From Mesorhizobium sp. ES1-4 (GTDB lineage Bacteria > Pseudomonadota > Alphaproteobacteria > Rhizobiales > Rhizobiaceae): 64,000 nt of DNA. Of the stretch, positions 30,438 through 39,121 are shown piece after piece. The position numbers were made by a program, and so were the translations under genes. The DNA is taken from assembly GCF_020164745.1 (NCBI RefSeq), contig NZ_JAIUGV010000002.1, positions 310,001-374,000 of the forward strand, written 5' to 3'. Each line of letters opens with the position of its first letter. Position 1 is the first letter of the stretch. The notes under the pieces are model-generated. The model searched no databases. It was not told the DNA's origin and saw only the letters and a program-made list of their open reading frames with translations.

Positions 30438-30814
30438 GTCCTTGCATTTTTCGCGCTGGCCGGTTTCGCCGCGCGGGTTGGGGACAATGCAGTCCCTTCA
30501 GGGAGCCGATACGCGGTATCAGCGCCGTCGGTGCCGCCAACCAGCAGACACCTTCCCTTCGCACCTGAGCCGTCGAAGCAACAGGCGCGGGGCTCATCTA
30601 GTCGATCCCGCGCCGAATGCCAAGCCATAACGGCGGTCTATTCGCTTTGCCGGCCAGACACCGTTCCGCCAAGCCGCCATGGCACCCGTTTTCAAGCCGC
30701 CGCCTGGAATGTTGTGCATGGCCAAGACCGTAAGGCCGGCCACGCTTGACTTCGCCGCTGCCCCCTTTCGAGTGATGCGGAGGCCCGTCGGTCTTTGTTT
30801 CCATCGTCGCTGCC

Positions 30815-31020
30815 TTGCTCCGCATCATCCAGGGCGCGATCATCGGCGCCGTCGGCGGGTTCCTGGCTGGCTCGTGATCGCCGATGTCGCCGAGGCCAGC
30901 TGCTTCGAGGGCGCCTGCGGCTACTTTGCCGCCTTCATCGGACTGGCCGGGATGGTGGTCGGCGCCATTGCCGGGGGCATTCTTGCCGTCGTGCTCGTTC
31001 ACCGCATAGCGTGCAGGAGG
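30815..31020 (+). pseudogene. Possible frameshifted small membrane protein
   Basis: One frame gives LRIIQGAIIGAVGGFLAGS and stops at TGA; the next frame continues at once with VIADVAEASCFEGACGYFAA and FIGLAGMVVGAIAGGILAVV. Restoring a single T (GGC TTC GTG ATC) would join them into one two-span, glycine-rich membrane protein of about 65 residues. It therefore looks like a one-base deletion in a real gene, or a sequence error. The start (TTG 30815) is uncertain. The surrounding 700 bp hold no other supported gene. Confidence 0.35.
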
Positions 31021-31142
31021 CGCGGGCCTTCAAATTCGCGTATCGCGATTGCGCACAAACCGCGCGCATTCTATTCCTGTTTTCGGGACATGTGCCGGAG
31101 GTCTCCTGGCGAGCGTCCAGGACGAGCCGGGGGAGAGCCTTG

Positions 31143-31466
31143 ATGTTTCGCTTCGTTTTTCGCCTTGCGGCCATGGTCGCGCTGTCGGTCTCGGTCATCA
31201 TGGCGGTGCTCGACACGACGCGCACGGTGGCGGCCTCGGCCCTTGTGCTGACCCCGCTCAATGCGAGCTGGCTGGCCGTCTCGCCGGACACGCGGGCCGC
31301 CTTCGAAACCTTCGTGCGCGCCAAGGCCAGTCCGCTGCTTTGGGATGGCGCCATCGCCTGGGTGCTCAACCAGCCGGGCTTTGCCGTGTTCGCGGTGCTG
31401 GCCTTCCTGCTTTACGCCATCGGCTACCGGCGGCAGCGGCGCACCGGACAGTTCGCCCCGAACTGA
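31143..31466 (+). CDS. Small membrane protein, unknown function
   Basis: 107 residues. An N-terminal hydrophobic segment (FRLAAMVALSVSVIMAVL) is followed by a periplasmic-looking stretch (DTTRTVAASALVLTPLNASW) and a second hydrophobic helix (AVFAVLAFLLYAIGY) ending in a basic tail RRQRRTGQ. This layout of two spans with a soluble loop is that of a conserved rhizobial hypothetical protein; no name is known to me. GGGGGAGAGC lies just upstream. Inner membrane. Confidence 0.72.
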   Translation: MFRFVFRLAAMVALSVSVIMAVLDTTRTVAASALVLTPLNASWLAVSPDTRAAFETFVRAKASPLLWDGAIAWVLNQPGFAVFAVLAFLLYAIGYRRQRRTGQFAPN

Positions 31467-31710
31467 CCCGCCGCCCGCACTATTCCAACCGCCGCCCGGC
31501 GGCTCGCGCGCAAGATCGGATCGCGACGGGCTTGCTCGTGGCACGCTTTTCCAAAAGGTCAAAATTCCGCGTGAATTTTGTTTCGGCCCGTGCCAGATTG
31601 CCCACGAGCGGGAGGGGAATACACTCCTGGCTGACGTCGTTTGCTGGCCGGAGAACCGGGCAGGCAGGCGGTGCGTAACGGAAAAAAATAACCGACAGGG
31701 TGTGGATCAC
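31467..31710. other. Leader region of the BMP-type binding protein gene
   Basis: 244 bp without a gene. It should contain the promoter of the substrate-binding protein. Small hairpins can be drawn, but I do not recognise any riboswitch consensus. Confidence 0.4.
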
Positions 31711-32700
31711 ATGAAACGTATCGTTCTCGGCCTCCTGGCCGCAACCGCAATGGTTCTTCCGGCTTTCGCCGCGGATGTCCAGCCTGCCATCCTTTATGAT
31801 CTGGGTGGCAAGTTCGACAAGTCCTTCAACGAGGCTGCCTATCACGGCGCCGAGAAGTTCAAGACCGAGACCGGCACTCCCTATGTCGAGTTCGAAGTGT
31901 CCAACGCTTCGCAGCGCGAGCAGGCGCTGCGCCGCTTCGCCGAGGACGGCCACAACCCGATCGTCATGGCCGGCTTTGCCTGGGAGGACGCGCTGAAGAA
32001 GGTCGCGGCCGAATATCCCGATCTCAACTTCGCCATCATCGACGATGCCGTCGACCTGCCCAATGTCCGCTCGCTGGTGTTCAAGGAGAATGAAGGCTCC
32101 TATCTCGTCGGCATCATGGCCGCGATGGCATCGAAGTCGAAGAAGGTTTCCTTCGTCGGCGGCATGGACATCCCGCTGATCCGCAAGTTCGAATGCGGCT
32201 ATGTCGGCGGCGCCAAGTCGGCCGGCGCGACCGAAGTCATCCAGAACATGACCGGCGACACGCCGGCCGCCTGGAACGACCCGGCCAAGGGCGGCGAAAT
32301 CGCCAAGACGCAGATCGACCAGGGCTCCGACGTGGTCTACGCCGCGGCCGGCGGCACCGGCGTCGGCGTGCTGCAGGCAGCGGCGGATGCCGGCAAGCTC
32401 GGCATCGGCGTCGATTCCAACCAGAACGGCCTGCAGCCCGGCAAGGTGTTGACCTCGATGCTGAAGCGCGTCGACGTTGCCGTCTACACCGCCTTCATGG
32501 ACGGTAAGAACGGCACCTTCAAGGGTGGCGTCGAGAATCTCGGCCTCAAGGAAGGCGGCGTCGACTACGCCATGGACGACAACAACAAGGCGCTGGTGAC
32601 CGACGAGATGAAGGCGGCGGTCGAAAAGGCCAAGGCCGACATCATCGCCGGCAAGATCCAGGTGCACGACTACACCACCGACAACGCCTGCCCCTACTGA
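31711..32700 (+). CDS. BMP-family ABC transporter substrate-binding protein (nucleoside type)
   Basis: 329 residues with a Sec signal peptide (KRIVLGLLAATAMVLPAFA) and no lipobox, so periplasmic. The BMP/PnrA-like fold is marked by YDLGGKFDKSFNEAAYHGAE, FKENEGSYLVGIMAAMAS and KVSFVGGMDIPLIRKFECGY. Members bind nucleosides. It is separated by 1.4 kb from its likely partners at 34096-37735, but those encode the BMP-type ATPase and permeases and stand beside nucleoside-salvage genes. AGGG lies 9 nt before the ATG. Confidence 0.92.
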   Translation: MKRIVLGLLAATAMVLPAFAADVQPAILYDLGGKFDKSFNEAAYHGAEKFKTETGTPYVEFEVSNASQREQALRRFAEDGHNPIVMAGFAWEDALKKVAAEYPDLNFAIIDDAVDLPNVRSLVFKENEGSYLVGIMAAMASKSKKVSFVGGMDIPLIRKFECGYVGGAKSAGATEVIQNMTGDTPAAWNDPAKGGEIAKTQIDQGSDVVYAAAGGTGVGVLQAAADAGKLGIGVDSNQNGLQPGKVLTSMLKRVDVAVYTAFMDGKNGTFKGGVENLGLKEGGVDYAMDDNNKALVTDEMKAAVEKAKADIIAGKIQVHDYTTDNACPY

Positions 32701-32730
32701 TCCGCGGCACCATACGGCCATGACTGGAAC

Positions 32731-32757
32731 CCGCCGGGCTGTCGCCCGGCGGTTTTG
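32731..32757 (+). terminator. Rho-independent terminator after the substrate-binding protein gene
   Basis: A perfect 9-bp GC-rich stem CCGCCGGGC / GCCCGGCGG with a TGTC loop and a TTTTG tail, 31 bp after the stop. It isolates this gene from the ATPase-permease operon. Confidence 0.85.
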
Positions 32758-32803
32758 CTTTTGCCGGATCGGATGAAGCTCGCAAGTGACATTGGAGAGA
32801 GGG

Positions 32804-33280
32804 ATGCAGCCAACGATCGAACCCATGAGCGAGCATGACATCGACGTCGTGGCGCGACTGCGGATTGACGCCTTCTTCGAGGGCACGGGGAGGACGTTGG
32901 AAGAGGATGCGGCAGGGCTCCGCAACCTGCTGACCAGCGGCGGCTTTGAAACGGCTCTGATTGCCCGTGTCGACGATGTGCCGGTCGGCGCCTGCCTGCT
33001 GGTGCGCCATGAACTGGAACCGGCGCATGATGTGACGCCTTGGCTCGCTGGGCTTGTCGTCGATGCCGCCCATCGAGGCAATGGAACCGGCACCGCGCTG
33101 GTCAAGGCGATCGAAGCGCATGCTTCGTCAGCCGGTGTCGAGATGCTCTACCTCTACACTTGGCAAGCGCGCGAGTTCTACACGCGACTGGGCTGGGACG
33201 CTGTGGAGGCGTGCGAGCAGGACGGCGAAACGATGATGCTGATGTCGCGCCGGCTGGATCACAGTTTTCCCAGGAGATAA
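32804..33280 (+). CDS. GNAT-family N-acetyltransferase
   Basis: 158 residues of the GNAT fold: the acetyl-CoA-binding segment is LAGLVVDAAHRGNGTGTALV (R/Q-x-x-G-x-G/A), and the C-terminal YLYTWQAREFYTRLGWDAVE is the usual end. GGAGAGAGGG precedes ATG 32804. It acetylates an unknown small molecule or protein. The last 22 bp overlap the convergent gene at 33259, an unusual tail-to-tail overlap. Confidence 0.9.
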   Translation: MQPTIEPMSEHDIDVVARLRIDAFFEGTGRTLEEDAAGLRNLLTSGGFETALIARVDDVPVGACLLVRHELEPAHDVTPWLAGLVVDAAHRGNGTGTALVKAIEAHASSAGVEMLYLYTWQAREFYTRLGWDAVEACEQDGETMMLMSRRLDHSFPRR

Positions 33281-33657
33281 CCGAGCGCGAAGGCCGCTAT
33301 CAGCCCGAGGGCAATGACAAGTCCACGCCGGCCGCCAAGCGCCTGCATGCCAACGCCGTATGGCTGTCGGGAAAGGCCTCGGATCACCGTCGGCGACCTG
33401 GCATCGTTGCCGCCCAGGCCAACGCTGCGCATTTGCGGCAATTCGGCGAGGCGATGCGTAACTTCCGCCCAATGACCGGCACCGGCTGGTTTTTCGGCGC
33501 GGTCGAAGACATGCATCCGTTCGGCAAGCTGTAACACCGCGTCGCGGAAGGCCGGGTCGATCTCGAGATCGCGCTCGGCCCGCTCGCGCTCGGCATCGTT
33601 CATCAGGCCGAGCACATAGTCGCCGGCCCTTGCAATGCGGTCGCTTTCACCGGCCAT
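33259..33657 (-). CDS. Anti-sigma-factor-like membrane protein
   Basis: 132 residues. The N-terminal part, YVLGLMNDAERERAERDLEI and DPAFRDAVLQLAERMHVF, matches the cytoplasmic helical domain of anti-sigma factors of the RskA type. A single C-terminal membrane helix (GLVIALGLIAAFALGYLLG) ends the protein with no periplasmic sensor. No sigma factor gene is adjacent, so its partner, if any, is elsewhere. It lies 13 bp upstream of the slyX gene on the same strand. Confidence 0.72.
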   Translation of the reverse strand: MAGESDRIARAGDYVLGLMNDAERERAERDLEIDPAFRDAVLQLAERMHVFDRAEKPAGAGHWAEVTHRLAELPQMRSVGLGGNDARSPTVIRGLSRQPYGVGMQALGGRRGLVIALGLIAAFALGYLLGKL

Positions 33658-33670
33658 GGCCGGGACCCCC

Positions 33671-33880
33671 TCACCAATGTGGCGGCTTGGTCACCGGCAC
33701 ATCCGATGCCGCCTGCTCCTCCAACGCCAGGAAGCGATCGGTCAACGCATCGAGCTTGCGCTGCATGCGTTCGATCACCTTCCACTGCTCGGCAACCTGG
33801 CCCGACAGTTCCTCGATGGTCTTCTCCTGCTCGGCGGCGCGGATTTCCAGCGTCGTCAGCCGGTCGGCGGGCATGGTCAT
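33671..33880 (-). CDS. slyX: SlyX-family protein
   Basis: 69 residues of coiled coil: RLTTLEIRAAEQEKTIEELS followed by a heptad-rich helix, and a C-terminal KPPHW, all hallmarks of SlyX. Start MTMPADRLT was taken because GGA lies 7 nt upstream; two earlier ATGs (33904, 33916) are open. The function of SlyX is unknown. Transcribed leftward with the anti-sigma-like gene. Confidence 0.85.
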   Translation of the reverse strand: MTMPADRLTTLEIRAAEQEKTIEELSGQVAEQWKVIERMQRKLDALTDRFLALEEQAASDVPVTKPPHW

Positions 33881-34095
33881 GCGCAATTCCTGATCTTGCA
33901 CCATGATGCCTTGCACCCTGATGCGAATTTCAACGTCTTCACATTAGCGAATGTGAGAGCTTCGGCCACGTTCGAAATTGACAAGCGCGCGGGGATTTGT
34001 CGAGAGTGAACGCTGCTCCTGACAATTGGCATGGGCGGATCGTCATGCTAGGCATTTTGACCAAGCGATAAAAAAATAAGAGTGGGACAGGCTGC

Positions 34096-35628
34096 ATGGC
34101 GCAAGCCGCGATCGAACTGATCGGCATCAACAAGAGTTTTGGCGCGGTGCGCGCCAACCGCGACATCAACCTGGAGATCGCGCGCGGCACCATCCACGGC
34201 ATCGTCGGCGAGAACGGCGCCGGCAAGTCGACGCTGATGTCGATCCTTTACGGTTTCTACCAGGCCGACAGCGGCGAAATCCGCGTCGGCGGCAAGCCGG
34301 CGTCGATCAAGACGCCCAACGACGCGATCGCGCTCGGCATCGGCATGGTGCACCAGCATTTCATGCTGGTCGACAATTTCTCGGTGCTGGAGAACATCAT
34401 TCTCGGCGCCGAGAACGATGCCTTGCTGAAGAGCAGCATCGCCAAGGCGCGTTCCGAACTGGAGCGGCTGGAGCGCGAATACGGGCTGGAAGTCGATCCC
34501 GACGCGATCATCGAGGAATTGCCGGTCGGCCTGCAGCAGCGAGTGGAAATCCTCAAGGCGCTCTATCGCGGCGCCGAGATCCTGATCCTCGACGAGCCGA
34601 CGGGCGTTTTGACGCCGGCCGAGGCCGATCACCTGTTCCGCATCCTCAGGCAATTGAAGGAACAGGGAAAGACGGTGGTGCTGATCACCCACAAGCTGCG
34701 CGAGATCATGGCCATCACCGACACCGTGTCGGTCATGCGCCAGGGCACGATGGTGGCAACCCGGGAGACCGGCAAAACCACTGTCGAGGAACTGGCCGAA
34801 CTGATGGTCGGGCGGCGTGTGCTCTTGAGGGTCGAAAAGGGCGAGGCGGCGGCCGGCGGCGTCAAGCTCGCGATCAAGAACCTGACGGTGAGGGATTCGC
34901 GTGGCGTCACCATGGTCGACGACATCTCGTTCGATGTGCGCGCCGGCGAGATCGTCGGCATCGCCGGCGTCGCCGGCAATGGACAGTCGGAACTGCTCGA
35001 GGCGGTTTCCGGCATCAGGCGCGCCGTTTCCGGTTCCGTGATGCTCGACGGCAAACCAATCGATCTCACCGGCAACGCCGATCCCGGCGAACTGCGCGAC
35101 CGTGGCCTCGCCCATGTCCCGGAAGATCGCCATCATGTCGGGCTGGTGCTGGCCTTCGAGGAGAACGAGAACTCCATCCTCGGCTACCATGACGATCCCC
35201 GTTACCTCAGAGGACCATTCCTCAACATCGACGCCATCATGGCCGATGCCAGTGACAAGATCGAGAAATACGACATCCGTCCCGGCAATCCGCGCCTGAA
35301 GACGGCCAATTTTTCCGGCGGCAACCAGCAGAAAATCGTGCTCGCGCGCGAAATCGAACAGGATCCCGGCGTGCTGATCGTCGGCCAGCCGACGCGCGGC
35401 GTCGATGTCGGCGCCATCGAATTCATCCACAAGCGTCTGATCGCCATGCGCGACCAAGGCAAAGCCGTGCTGGTGGTCTCGGTCGAACTCGACGAGATCC
35501 GTTCGCTTTCCGACCGCATCCTGGTGATGTTTGCCGGCCGCATCGTCGGCGAGCGCGGCCCCGATGCGACCGAAGGCGAGCTTGGCCTGCTGATGGCCGG
35601 TGTCGAACATCAGGAGGCAGCACTTTGA
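34096..35628 (+). CDS. ABC transporter ATP-binding protein, BMP/nucleoside type (tandem ATPase)
   Basis: 510 residues with two ATPase domains. The first has Walker A GENGAGKST (about 36-44), signature LPVGLQQRVEI and Walker B ILILDEPT. The second has a degenerate Walker A GVAGNGQSE and signature FSGGNQQK with Walker B GVLIVGQPTRG, as in sugar and nucleoside importers. It powers the two permeases that follow. Starts ATG 34096 and ends in a TTGA overlap with the first permease gene. Confidence 0.94.
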   Translation: MAQAAIELIGINKSFGAVRANRDINLEIARGTIHGIVGENGAGKSTLMSILYGFYQADSGEIRVGGKPASIKTPNDAIALGIGMVHQHFMLVDNFSVLENIILGAENDALLKSSIAKARSELERLEREYGLEVDPDAIIEELPVGLQQRVEILKALYRGAEILILDEPTGVLTPAEADHLFRILRQLKEQGKTVVLITHKLREIMAITDTVSVMRQGTMVATRETGKTTVEELAELMVGRRVLLRVEKGEAAAGGVKLAIKNLTVRDSRGVTMVDDISFDVRAGEIVGIAGVAGNGQSELLEAVSGIRRAVSGSVMLDGKPIDLTGNADPGELRDRGLAHVPEDRHHVGLVLAFEENENSILGYHDDPRYLRGPFLNIDAIMADASDKIEKYDIRPGNPRLKTANFSGGNQQKIVLAREIEQDPGVLIVGQPTRGVDVGAIEFIHKRLIAMRDQGKAVLVVSVELDEIRSLSDRILVMFAGRIVGERGPDATEGELGLLMAGVEHQEAAL

Positions 35629-36764
35629 GCACGCCTTACGCCAAATTGCCGGCCTGGGCCGACTACGGGCTGATCCCGCTGATCAACCTGTCGGTCGCCT
35701 TCATCGTCGCCGGCTTCGTCGTCATGCTGGTCGGCGAAAACCCGTTGCGCGCCGCTGTCATCCTGGTCGAAGGTGCCTTCGGCAAGGGAACCGGCATCGC
35801 CTTCACCCTGTTCTATGCCACGACCTTCATATTCACCGGGCTTTCGGTGGCGGTGGCGGCGCATTGCGGCCTGTTCAACATCGGCACTGAGGGACAGGCC
35901 TACATCGCCGGCCTCGGCATCGCCATCGTTTGTCTTTCCTTCGACAGCACGCTGCCCTGGTGGCTGACATTTCCGCTGGCCATCGTGGCCTCCGCGCTGG
36001 TGGGCGCATTGTGGGCCTTGATCCCCGCCTACCTGCAGGCCAAGCGCGGCTCGCACATCGTCATCACGACGATCATGTTCAACTTCATCGCCGCTTCGAT
36101 CATGGTCTACCTGCTGGTGGGGCCATTGAAGCCGGCGGGGTCGCAGGCACCGCAGACGCGCAACTTCCTCGCCGGCGCGGAGTTGCCCAAGCTCAACTGG
36201 ATCATCGAGCTGTTCGGTGCCAAGATCCGTTCGGCACCGCTCAACATTTCCTTCCTGCTGGCGCTGGCCATGGCCTTCCTGGTCTGGCTGCTGATCTGGC
36301 GCACCAAGCTCGGCTACGAGATGCGCACCTATGGCCACAGCCCGAAGGCAGCGCGCTATGCCGGCATTTCGGAAACCCGCATCATCATCACCGCCATGAT
36401 GATCTCGGGCGCGCTGGCCGGCATGATGGCGCTCAACCCGGTGATGGGCGACCAGCACAATGTCGCGATCGACTTCGTTTCAGGCGCCGGTTTCGTCGGT
36501 ATCGCCGTGGCGCTGATGGGCCGCCTGCATCCGGTCGGCATCGTGCTGGCGGCGATGCTGTTCGGCATGCTCTACCAGGGCGGCGCCGAACTCGCCTTCG
36601 AGATGCCGGCCATCAGCCGCGACATGATCGTCATCATTCAAGGATTGGTCATCCTCTTCGCCGGTGCGCTGGAGCACATGTTCAGGCCCTACATCCAGGC
36701 TCTGTTCGCCTCGTTCAGCCCGAAATCGGTCGGCATGCAGGCGGTCAACGGGAAGGGCGCCTGA
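35625..36764 (+). CDS. ABC transporter permease, nucleoside type (first)
   Basis: 379 residues, about nine to ten membrane helices, BPD_transp_2 family. GLSVAVAAHCGLFNIGTEGQ and the conserved loop GYEMRTYGHSPKAARYAG are diagnostic. The start is TTG 35625, overlapping the ATPase stop, so coupled translation is expected. It forms the channel with the next permease in the inner membrane. Ends with a TGATG overlap. Confidence 0.93.
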   Translation: MSTPYAKLPAWADYGLIPLINLSVAFIVAGFVVMLVGENPLRAAVILVEGAFGKGTGIAFTLFYATTFIFTGLSVAVAAHCGLFNIGTEGQAYIAGLGIAIVCLSFDSTLPWWLTFPLAIVASALVGALWALIPAYLQAKRGSHIVITTIMFNFIAASIMVYLLVGPLKPAGSQAPQTRNFLAGAELPKLNWIIELFGAKIRSAPLNISFLLALAMAFLVWLLIWRTKLGYEMRTYGHSPKAARYAGISETRIIITAMMISGALAGMMALNPVMGDQHNVAIDFVSGAGFVGIAVALMGRLHPVGIVLAAMLFGMLYQGGAELAFEMPAISRDMIVIIQGLVILFAGALEHMFRPYIQALFASFSPKSVGMQAVNGKGA

Positions 36765-37735
36765 TGGACATCTTCAACGCAATCATCCAGGTGCTGGACT
36801 CGACCGTCCGCCTGTCGGTGCCGTTGCTGCTTGCCTGCCTGGCCGGCCTCTATTCGGAGCGGGCCGGTATTTTCGACATCGGCCTCGAAGGCAAGATGCT
36901 GGTCGGCGCCTTCGCTGGCGCCGCGGCTGCCTCGGTTTTCCACTCGGCGCTTATCGGTCTTGGCATGGCGGTCCTGATCTCCGTCGCCTTCGCGTTGGTG
37001 CATGGCTTTGCCTCGATCACCCATCGCGGCAACCAGATCGTTTCGGGTGTGGCGATCAACTTCATCGCCGCCGGATCGACCATCATCCTTGGCCAGGCCT
37101 GGTTCCAGCAGGGGGGGCGCACGCCGGCGCTGCAACCGGGCGAGCGGTTCGAGGCGATCACCTGGCCCGGCGCCGACGCAATCAGGGACGTGCCGATCAT
37201 CGGTCCGATCTATGCCGAACTGCTGTCCGGCCATTCGATCCTCGTCTATTTCGCCTTTGCGATGGTGCCGTTCACCTGGTGGGTGCTGTATCGCACCCGC
37301 TTCGGCCTCAGGCTGCGCGCGGTCGGCGAAAACCCGGCCGCGGTCGACACCGCCGGCATCTCGGTCGCCTGGCTGCGCTATCGCGCGCTGATCTGCACCG
37401 GCATCCTGACCGGTTTCGCCGGGGCCTATCTTTCGATGGTGCAGAATGGCGGTTTCGTGAAGGACATGACGGCGGGCAAGGGCTACATAGCGCTGGCCGC
37501 GCTGATCTTCGCCAAATGGAAACCGGTCAACGCCATGTTCGCCTGCCTGTTGTTCGGCTTCCTCGACGCAGCGTCGATCCGCCTGCAGGGGACACCGCTG
37601 CCGATTGTCGGCAAGGTGTCGGTACAGTTCATGCAGGCGCTGCCTTATGTGCTGACCGTCATCCTGCTCGCCGGCTTCATCGGCAAGGCCATCCCGCCGC
37701 GCGCCGGCGGCGTGCCCTACGTGAAGGAACGCTAA
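36764..37735 (+). CDS. ABC transporter permease, nucleoside type (second)
   Basis: 323 residues, eight or more helices, BPD_transp_2 family. Diagnostic motifs are ERAGIFDIGLEGKMLVGAFA and the coupling loop LRLRAVGENPAAVDTAGIS. The first base of ATG is the last base of the upstream TGA. Second half of the nucleoside channel. Cytidine deaminase follows 65 bp later. Confidence 0.93.
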   Translation: MDIFNAIIQVLDSTVRLSVPLLLACLAGLYSERAGIFDIGLEGKMLVGAFAGAAAASVFHSALIGLGMAVLISVAFALVHGFASITHRGNQIVSGVAINFIAAGSTIILGQAWFQQGGRTPALQPGERFEAITWPGADAIRDVPIIGPIYAELLSGHSILVYFAFAMVPFTWWVLYRTRFGLRLRAVGENPAAVDTAGISVAWLRYRALICTGILTGFAGAYLSMVQNGGFVKDMTAGKGYIALAALIFAKWKPVNAMFACLLFGFLDAASIRLQGTPLPIVGKVSVQFMQALPYVLTVILLAGFIGKAIPPRAGGVPYVKER

Positions 37736-37800
37736 CGGTCGACAATTCGGCGCGGACGAAGCGCCGGGGCTTGGACACGATCATCGGAGAGAACAACTGA

Positions 37801-38193
37801 ATGTCGCATGATCTGTTCGAAGCTGCCAGGACCGCCATGGCCAGGGCCTATGCGCCCTACTCCAGGTTCCCGGTGGGTGCTGCCTTGCGCACCGAGGACG
37901 GACGCATCTTCACCGGCGCCAACGTCGAGGTCGCCTCCTATCCCGAAGGCTGGTGCGCCGAGACCACCGCGCTCGGCCACTACGTCATGGCCGGCGGTGG
38001 CAAGATCGTCGAAATCGCCGTCCTTGCCGAACGCGTGGCCAAATGCTCGCCTTGCGGCGGCTGCCGCCAGCGGCTGGCCGAATTCTGCGGCCCGGAAACG
38101 AAACTCTATCTCTGCGACAGTACAGGCGTCACAGAAACGGTCACCATGGGCGACATGCTGCCTTACGGCTTCCGGGCCGACATTCTGAAATGA
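37801..38193 (+). CDS. cdd: Cytidine deaminase
   Basis: 130 residues, the homotetrameric size class. Zinc-binding motifs are CAETTAL (the C-A-E triad with catalytic Glu) and CSPCGGCRQRLAEF (two cysteines), with YAPYSRFPVGAAL at the N-terminus. Deaminates cytidine and deoxycytidine to uridine. The stop is the first unit of an 18-bp repeat array leading to punA. Confidence 0.96.
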   Translation: MSHDLFEAARTAMARAYAPYSRFPVGAALRTEDGRIFTGANVEVASYPEGWCAETTALGHYVMAGGGKIVEIAVLAERVAKCSPCGGCRQRLAEFCGPETKLYLCDSTGVTETVTMGDMLPYGFRADILK

Positions 38194-38315
38194 AGCCCTT
38201 GGCTGAAATGAAGCCCTTGGCTGAAATGAAGCCCTTGGCTGAAATGAAGTCCTTGGCTGAATTAAGCGTTGGCTGAAATGAAGCGTTGGTTGAAACGACG
38301 GGCTGGCTGAAATGA
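38185..38315 (+). repeat. 18-bp tandem repeat joining cdd stop and punA start
   Basis: Eight copies of CTGAAATGA or a near variant begin at 38185, 38203, 38221, 38239, 38257, 38273, 38290 and 38307. The first four are spaced exactly 18 bp, with AAGCCCTTGG between them; the rest are 16-18 bp apart and degenerate. The first copy contains the cdd stop codon and the last contains the punA ATG (38312), so the whole 118-bp intergenic space is made of this unit. Confidence 0.9.
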
Positions 38316-39121
38316 CGGAAAAGGCGCTGGACCATCTTATCGAAAGGCTGGACGGCCTGGCGCCATCGACCGCGCTGGTGCTGGGTTCGGGCCTGGGCGG
38401 CCTTGTCGACCGGATCGAGGATTCGATCCGCGTCTCCTATGCCGACCTGCCCGGCTTTCCCAAAAGCGGGGTGAGCGGCCATGCAGGCGAGGTGGTCGCC
38501 GGGCTGTTCGCCGGGGTTCCCGTGCTGATGCTGTCCGGCCGCGCCCACTACTATGAGCATGGCAACGCCGCGGCGATGCGGCCGGCGCTGGAGGTTCTTG
38601 CCGGCATCGGCATCACGAAACTGATCCTCACCAACGCTGCCGGCTCGGTCGACCCGGACATGCCGCCGGGCTCGGTGATGCTGCTCACCGACCACATCAA
38701 CTTCTCCGGCACCAATCCGCTGATCGGCGAGCCGAGCGACCGCCGCTTCGTCGGCCTGACCGAAGCCTATGATGCCGGCATCCGCCACGCGATCGAGCGT
38801 GCGGCGCGGGCGACCGGCACAGCGCTGCACAAGGGCGTCTATATGTGGTTCTCGGGCCCCTGCTTCGAGACGCCGGCCGAAATCCGCATGGCGCGCATCA
38901 TGGGCGCCAACGCCGTCGGCATGTCGACCGTGCCGGAAGTCATTCTCGCCCGTTTCCTCGGCCTGCGCGTGGCGGCCTGCTCGGTCATCACCAACCTGGC
39001 CGCCGGCATGACAGGAACCGAGCTTTCGCACCAGGAAACCAAGGACATGGCGCCGATTGGCGGATCGCGGCTGGCAACGGTGCTGCAGCGCGTGTTCCGT
39101 GACGGGCTGCTGGAGAGCTGA
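38312..39121 (+). CDS. punA: Purine-nucleoside phosphorylase (PNP-II type)
   Basis: 269 residues. Family motifs: VLGSGLGGLVD (phosphate site), SGRAHYYEHG, ILTNAAGSVDPDMPPG, GVYMWFSGPCFETPAEIRM and GMSTVPEVILA, which mark the trimeric PNP-II class. Cleaves inosine, guanosine or xanthosine with phosphate to base and ribose-1-phosphate. Its ATG lies in the last unit of the repeat array; no strong ribosome site stands apart from the repeats. Stop overlaps deoA start (TGATG). Confidence 0.94.
   Translation: MTEKALDHLIERLDGLAPSTALVLGSGLGGLVDRIEDSIRVSYADLPGFPKSGVSGHAGEVVAGLFAGVPVLMLSGRAHYYEHGNAAAMRPALEVLAGIGITKLILTNAAGSVDPDMPPGSVMLLTDHINFSGTNPLIGEPSDRRFVGLTEAYDAGIRHAIERAARATGTALHKGVYMWFSGPCFETPAEIRMARIMGANAVGMSTVPEVILARFLGLRVAACSVITNLAAGMTGTELSHQETKDMAPIGGSRLATVLQRVFRDGLLES

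Noticed and set aside
31467..31710. Possible purine-type riboswitch before the nucleoside-binding protein
   Set aside because: No recognisable junction or pseudoknot consensus could be drawn; promoter leader only.
34048..35610. 520-codon minus-strand frame opposite the ABC ATPase
   Set aside because: Antisense to a gene with two complete ATPase domains; shadow.
38185..38315. Repeat array considered as a CRISPR
   Set aside because: Units are about 18 bp with no unique spacers and no cas genes; it is a tandem repeat of a stop/start junction.
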